This document shows, piece after piece, positions 63,904 through 64,000 of a DNA stretch of 64,000 nt. A model generated the notes under the pieces. The model did no database searches. It saw only the letters and a list, made by a program, of their open reading frames with translations, and was not told the DNA's origin. The first letter of the stretch is position 1; each line of letters begins with the position of its first letter. A program made the translations under genes and the position numbers. This stretch comes from Nocardioides sediminis (GTDB lineage Bacteria; Actinomycetota; Actinomycetes; Propionibacteriales; Nocardioidaceae), in contig NZ_PZYZ01000002.1 in NCBI RefSeq assembly GCF_003047295.1, forward strand, positions 434,001 to 498,000. The letters run 5' to 3'.

Positions 63904-64000
63904 CTACCGGCGCCCGATCGACTGGAACCGCTGGAGCACCCCGGTGGGCACGGCGCGGGCGAGGGCCACGACGGCCTTGTACTGGGCGCCGGGGACCGAG
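63904..64000 (-). CDS. 3' end of a short-chain dehydrogenase/reductase (partial)
   Basis: The frame open at the window edge translates as SVPGAQYKAVVALARAVPTG, continuing to IGRR and a TAG at 63904. This resembles the C-terminal tail of SDR-family oxidoreductases. Only about 32 codons are present, so no catalytic residues can be checked. Convergent with the PHP gene. Confidence 0.5.
   Translation of the reverse strand, partial: SVPGAQYKAVVALARAVPTGVLQRFQSIGRR

Overview
The window is a high-GC actinobacterial chromosome segment, most likely from Nocardioides or a close relative in the Propionibacteriales. I infer this from very GC-rich codon use, many GTG starts, WhiB, MtrAB-LpqB, F420 genes, two DUF222-HNH (13E12-type) genes, and a gene order that follows the Mycobacterium tuberculosis Rv3235-Rv3265 neighbourhood (whiB2, fbiA/fbiB, DUF1025, DUF3499, manB, tobH-like, sahH, mtrA, mtrB, lpqB, comF, hpf, secA). 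The genus is an inference; no rRNA is present and I saw no tRNA gene or CRISPR array.

Layout. 0-3.7 kb: end of a cell-wall galactan operon (GlfT2-type galactofuranosyltransferase, Wzm/Wzt ABC exporter). 4-6.8 kb: large secreted PGRP-type amidase with FG-GAP repeats. 6.8-11.5 kb: TIGR03089-type protein, GDP-mannose pyrophosphorylase, DUF3105 protein, and the cofD-cofE pair of F420 synthesis. 11.6-18.2 kb: whiB2, a large membrane glycosyltransferase, DUF5719, DUF1025, DUF3499 and DUF1254 genes. 18.4-19.8 kb: first DUF222-HNH copy. 20-24.3 kb: phosphomannomutase, Trm112-like protein, SIS-domain protein, cysteine-less IscA-like protein, DUF808. 24.4-33.7 kb: ahcY, mtrA, mtrB, lpqB, ComF-like, a structured RNA leader and hpf, an orphan LuxR response regulator, a YcaQ-like glycosylase. 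33.8-42.1 kb: secA, Rv3235-like and LysM proteins, tatB, Mrp, DUF1003, and an MgtE-N/CBS protein. 42.2-46.3 kb: secreted proteins, including a phospholipase-D-like protein and an RCC1 propeller fused to an endonuclease/exonuclease/phosphatase domain. 46.4-55.4 kb: an accessory cluster of four sulfotransferase-like proteins, a glycosyltransferase, a LicD-methyltransferase fusion, another methyltransferase and an acyl-CoA dehydrogenase. 55.4-58.4 kb: a decayed stretch with a lipoprotein, a phosphotransferase remnant and a second, frameshifted DUF222-HNH copy. 58.4-64 kb: a sigma factor with its putative anti-sigma partner, a lipoprotein, DUF5302, MaoC, histidine phosphatase, DUF6758-like and PHP genes, and the 3' end of a dehydrogenase.

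The core genes supply envelope building blocks (GDP-mannose, galactan), export (Sec, Tat, Wzm/Wzt) and their control (MtrAB, WhiB2). The most notable signals outside ordinary genes are: a 51-bp palindromic repeat in three copies; matching DNA-damage-type (PafBC/RecA-NDp) promoters before both DUF222-HNH copies; a long structured leader before hpf that resembles the raiA-motif situation; a 14-bp inverted repeat bracketing the promoter and start codon of the orphan response regulator; MtrA-box-like direct repeats before two secreted-protein genes; and -10-like hexamers 6-7 nt before many start codons, which indicates widespread leaderless transcription.
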